Shown: one piece after another, positions 32,916-35,068 of the stretch
How positions within the stretch are numbered: the stretch's first letter is position 1
How the letters are laid out: each line of letters opens with the position of its first letter
Assembly: GCF_014634805.1 (NCBI RefSeq)
Contig: NZ_BMBS01000022.1
Location: 1-35,068 of the forward strand
Source of the DNA: Leuconostoc falkenbergense
Lineage (GTDB): Bacteria; Bacillota; Bacilli; Lactobacillales; Lactobacillaceae
Length of the DNA: 35,068 nucleotides
Direction: 5' to 3'
Notes under the pieces: generated by a model
What the model was told of the DNA's origin: nothing
Databases searched by the model: none
Seen by the model: only the letters and a program-made list of their open reading frames with translations
Translations under genes and position numbers: made by a program

Positions 32916-33230
32916 ATGAAAAAGGGCATAAAAAAAGCTATCACATCCCCCGACAAGGAAACAGTGATAACCGACCACAAACGCCCTAAACATGGCTTTT
33001 GCTATACACATTTTAACATGGAATCAGGAAAAATACTTACAGTTTGGAATTTAGATTTACAAACATTAACAGCAAAAGCACGAAATGTGCAGGCATTCGC
33101 ACACACTTTAAACACAGCAATTAAAAGTGAACAACTAGATACAGAATATATCACAGATGTAGTTAACATTATGGCAGGGTTTGCGATTGATATTGTCAAC
33201 GAGGTTGAAAAAATTGAGGTGGAGCAATGA
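32916..33230 (+). CDS. Hypothetical early protein
   Basis: This is a protein of about 104 residues with no recognised domain. The N-terminus is basic (MKKGIKKAITSPDKE), followed by a compact alpha/beta region with hydrophobic helices towards the C-terminus. ATG 32916 is preferred over ATG 32907 because AAAGGA is then well spaced. It overlaps the next gene by ATGA. Confidence 0.58.
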   Translation: MKKGIKKAITSPDKETVITDHKRPKHGFCYTHFNMESGKILTVWNLDLQTLTAKARNVQAFAHTLNTAIKSEQLDTEYITDVVNIMAGFAIDIVNEVEKIEVEQ

Positions 33231-33544
33231 AAGATGTGACACAGTTATCAGACATTGAACGTCAATTTCTAAGTGCTTTACCAGACGGCAGGGACAACGC
33301 AGTCACGCTGTTAAAGCTATCTAGGGCATTGAACATTAACAAGCACAAAGTAAGTGAAATTGTGGCGAGGTTGCGAAATGCAGGCTATTTAGTTGGTAGC
33401 AGTAAGAGCCGACCTAATGGGGTGTATTTCATCATCACAGCGCAAGAGTTTTGGGAGACGGTCAACACAATCAATAAAAGCATTCAAAGCCAACAAGTCA
33501 CATTAGACGCATTGATGAACCATGAGGAACGATTTACGAGGTAA
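33227..33544 (+). CDS. Winged-helix DNA-binding protein
   Basis: This 105-residue protein has an N-terminal winged-helix domain (about residues 8-72): LSDIERQFLSALPDG, then the recognition part ALNINKHKVSEIVARLRNAG and a wing ending GVYFIITA. The C-terminal part is a helix. It is MarR/Lrp-like in layout and resembles small replication or transcription regulators of phages. Start and stop are tightly coupled to the neighbours. Confidence 0.6.
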   Translation: MKDVTQLSDIERQFLSALPDGRDNAVTLLKLSRALNINKHKVSEIVARLRNAGYLVGSSKSRPNGVYFIITAQEFWETVNTINKSIQSQQVTLDALMNHEERFTR

Positions 33545-33549
33545 TAAAC

Positions 33550-33756
33550 ATGACAACTAGCAATATGCACGGCTTTTATACCAACGTTGTGGACGCAATC
33601 GAACCACGGCAATATCCAGCAACAAACTATCTTAAAAACCAACTCATCTTTTTGAAACGGTTAAGCAATGAGTTGGATAGCGAAACCAAAGCAGGCGCAA
33701 TGGTAGACATGCAAATACCTAACCTTGAAATGGCAATCGAGGAGTTAAGTGTATGA
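33550..33756 (+). CDS. Hypothetical small early protein
   Basis: This 68-residue protein of unknown function is mostly helical, with YLKNQLIFLKRLSNELDSET as the central amphipathic helix. It begins five bases after the preceding stop and overlaps the next ORF by four bases. Confidence 0.55.
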   Translation: MTTSNMHGFYTNVVDAIEPRQYPATNYLKNQLIFLKRLSNELDSETKAGAMVDMQIPNLEMAIEELSV

Positions 33757-33935
33757 CACAATCACAACGAGTAGCGGTTAATCACGCTTTAGAAAGTGTG
33801 ATGAGTGCTAAGAGCCTTGTAGACCTAGCGAGATACCAGAAAGAGCCACAGAAACTCATTAGCATGTTGCTTAGAGTTGGGACTAACCTTGATGAGATTG
33901 AGACACGGTTGCAGACACTCAAAGGCAGGGTGTGA
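33753..33935 (+). CDS. Hypothetical small early protein
   Basis: This 60-residue helical protein of unknown function starts at an ATGA overlap and ends two bases before the primase-polymerase ATG. Both it and the preceding small protein may assist replication, judging by position only. Confidence 0.55.
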   Translation: MTQSQRVAVNHALESVMSAKSLVDLARYQKEPQKLISMLLRVGTNLDEIETRLQTLKGRV

Positions 33936-33937
33936 AC

Positions 33938-34756
33938 ATGGATAAATACCAATATATACGACAATATCAACAAGCAGGTGCTTATGTATTTATGGCGTTA
34001 CCTAATCAAAAGTACAATGCGGTTGAGGGTGGGTTTAATAATAGCTTTTCTAACGGGGATGAATTAAGGCAGTGGATAAACCAATATCCAGCTTATCGTT
34101 TTGGAAACGTTGGGATAGACCTATCAAAGAGCAATTTAGTTGTCGTTGATATTGATAAGCATGAGCAGAATGGCATGGCTAGTATCTTATCGTGGTTTAA
34201 AACACATCATATTGCACCTGATACATTGCAAGATACGTACATTGAACAAACACCCACAGGCGGACTACATGCTTTCTATCTCATCCCCAGCGGACAAGAT
34301 AAACCAAAACACATTATAAACGCTATTAAGGGTGTAGACGTTTTGAGCAATACAGCAGTGATGACAGCACCATCCACAATGACAGGCGGGCAATATCGAC
34401 AAATTACACCTTTTGACAAAATTAAGCCCGTACCAACGTGGGTATATGACTTAGCAAATGGTTTGGGTACTGATAGACCTAGTCATACTTACAAGGCAAA
34501 ATATAGCCTTGCAGACAGGTGGAAAATGACAATTAATGGCTTTGTGACAGGCGAACGAAATAATCAAGCTATGAGTTTAGCAGGTTATCTGTTTGCCGTT
34601 GATGTTACACCACAAGATATTTATGACATTATGCAGACGGTCAATGAACGAAGTGCCGAACCATTACCAGACCATGAACTAAATACCGTATATATGAGTG
34701 CCAGCAGACGTGAGGAGAAAAAACGAGCAAGGATGAATGACTATGGCAGAGATTGA
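33938..34756 (+). CDS. Bifunctional primase/polymerase (AEP superfamily)
   Basis: This 272-residue protein has the N-terminal prim-pol domain of archaeo-eukaryotic type primases. Metal-binding acidic residues are in NLVVVDIDKHEQNG (about residues 68-81), and the catalytic histidine segment PTGGLHAFYLIPSG lies near 104-117. The C-terminal tail is helical. It primes and may extend DNA synthesis for element replication together with the downstream helicase. ATG 33938 follows an AGGGTG site; the frame opens six bases earlier at GTG. It overlaps the next gene by 14 bases. Prim-pol genes of this size next to a separate helicase gene are typical of satellites and small prophages. Confidence 0.78.
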   Translation: MDKYQYIRQYQQAGAYVFMALPNQKYNAVEGGFNNSFSNGDELRQWINQYPAYRFGNVGIDLSKSNLVVVDIDKHEQNGMASILSWFKTHHIAPDTLQDTYIEQTPTGGLHAFYLIPSGQDKPKHIINAIKGVDVLSNTAVMTAPSTMTGGQYRQITPFDKIKPVPTWVYDLANGLGTDRPSHTYKAKYSLADRWKMTINGFVTGERNNQAMSLAGYLFAVDVTPQDIYDIMQTVNERSAEPLPDHELNTVYMSASRREEKKRARMNDYGRD

Positions 34757-35068
34757 CACAACAGCATTACCAACAAGGCAAACAACCCCAGAATGGTTAA
34801 ATACCGATGATAACGGGGATGTGAAAGGCATTGACACTTTGAAATTGAGTGAAGCAATCATCAAAGACAGCCCCGTCATTGGTGTACCTTTCAATGGGAG
34901 CATTAGATACTACAAATACAATGGCATATCATGGGAAAACATAACCGAGAAATCAGCAAGGGCTTATATTGAACGTGAAGCATTGGAAAAATTGAAACGA
35001 TACCATGCTTACAATGTGAAGCGCATGCAAGACGTGAGCAAGACAACACTTATTCAAACGATTAGTGA
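34743..35068 (+). CDS. Probable P4/D5-type primase-helicase, N-terminal part (cut by window end)
   Basis: The first 108 codons are visible from ATG 34743; the frame is still open at the window edge. The segment VPFNGSIRYYKYNGISWENI followed by helical IEREALEKLKRY matches the start of phage/plasmid primase-helicases of the P4/D5 group. The Walker motifs would lie further on and cannot be checked. The position directly after a prim-pol gene supports the call. Confidence 0.55.
   Translation, partial: MAEIDTTALPTRQTTPEWLNTDDNGDVKGIDTLKLSEAIIKDSPVIGVPFNGSIRYYKYNGISWENITEKSARAYIEREALEKLKRYHAYNVKRMQDVSKTTLIQTIS

Larger units (their letters stand above)
29318..35068 (+). mobile_element. Phage-like integrative element at tRNA-Ser (satellite or prophage), right end outside window
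   Basis: Beyond tRNA-Ser the content is phage-like: a late-regulator-like gene, ImmA/IrrE and XRE repressor on the minus strand, divergent early genes, many small overlapping ORFs, a primase-polymerase and the start of a probable primase-helicase. There is no integrase, portal, capsid or terminase gene in the visible 5.75 kb. The replication-centred layout favours a satellite (PICI-like) element or the early half of a prophage. The left boundary at the tRNA 3' end is inferred; no second attachment copy is visible because the element continues past the window. Confidence 0.75.

Overview
The window looks like a low-GC lactic acid bacterium, most likely Leuconostoc or a close relative. The basis is the AT-rich codon use, the AGGAGG ribosome binding sites, the opp operon followed by a PepO-type peptidase, the tandem Rgg regulators, and the overall similarity of the proteins to Leuconostocaceae families. 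No rRNA or other species-level marker is present, so the genus is an inference.

Positions 1 to about 29,317 are ordinary chromosome. In order they hold: a heterodimeric ABC multidrug exporter (LmrCD/BmrCD type); a four-gene polar amino acid (glutamine-type) ABC importer; the oligopeptide importer oppABCDF; a PepO endopeptidase; tRNA-Tyr and tRNA-Gln; a GT4 glycosyltransferase with a short GtfB-like partner; pgk; a 5'-truncated second oppA (pseudogene); a quinone-reductase-like MDR protein; a zinc alcohol dehydrogenase; a leftward MFS exporter plus VOC protein; two tandem Rgg-family regulators; an ABC-F ATPase; birA; bioY; and tRNA-Ser(GCU). Two themes recur. The first is peptide and amino acid nutrition, where peptides enter through Opp and can be cut by PepO. 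The second is biotin supply, where BioY imports biotin and BirA attaches it.

From about 29,318 to the right edge the content changes to a phage-like integrative element inserted at the 3' end of tRNA-Ser. It has a phage-type sigma-like (ArpU/RinA-like) regulator next to the tRNA, a block of about 930 bases without a convincing gene (hairpins, terminators, iteron-like repeats, a possible packaging or RNA element), an ImmA/IrrE-type protease and an XRE repressor on the minus strand, and a divergent early operator region. These are followed by a rightward train of nine small overlapping genes leading to a primase-polymerase and the start of what is probably a P4/D5-type primase-helicase, cut by the window end. 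This layout resembles a phage satellite (PICI-like island) or a prophage early region. No integrase, capsid or terminase gene is visible here. The integrase is probably at the unseen right end, because terminator orientation and tRNA-proximal repeats suggest rightward transcription through the attachment site in the circular form.

The most unusual signals are in the element: a strongly enriched GGGGATG(A) word on both strands, a multi-hairpin non-coding block, and two iteron/inverted-repeat clusters. In the chromosome the notable points are the large dyad-symmetric region before the Rgg genes, a solute-binding-protein gene whose start has no ribosome binding site but is overlapped by a well-initiated ORF in another frame, and the absence of a lipobox cysteine in the importer binding proteins.
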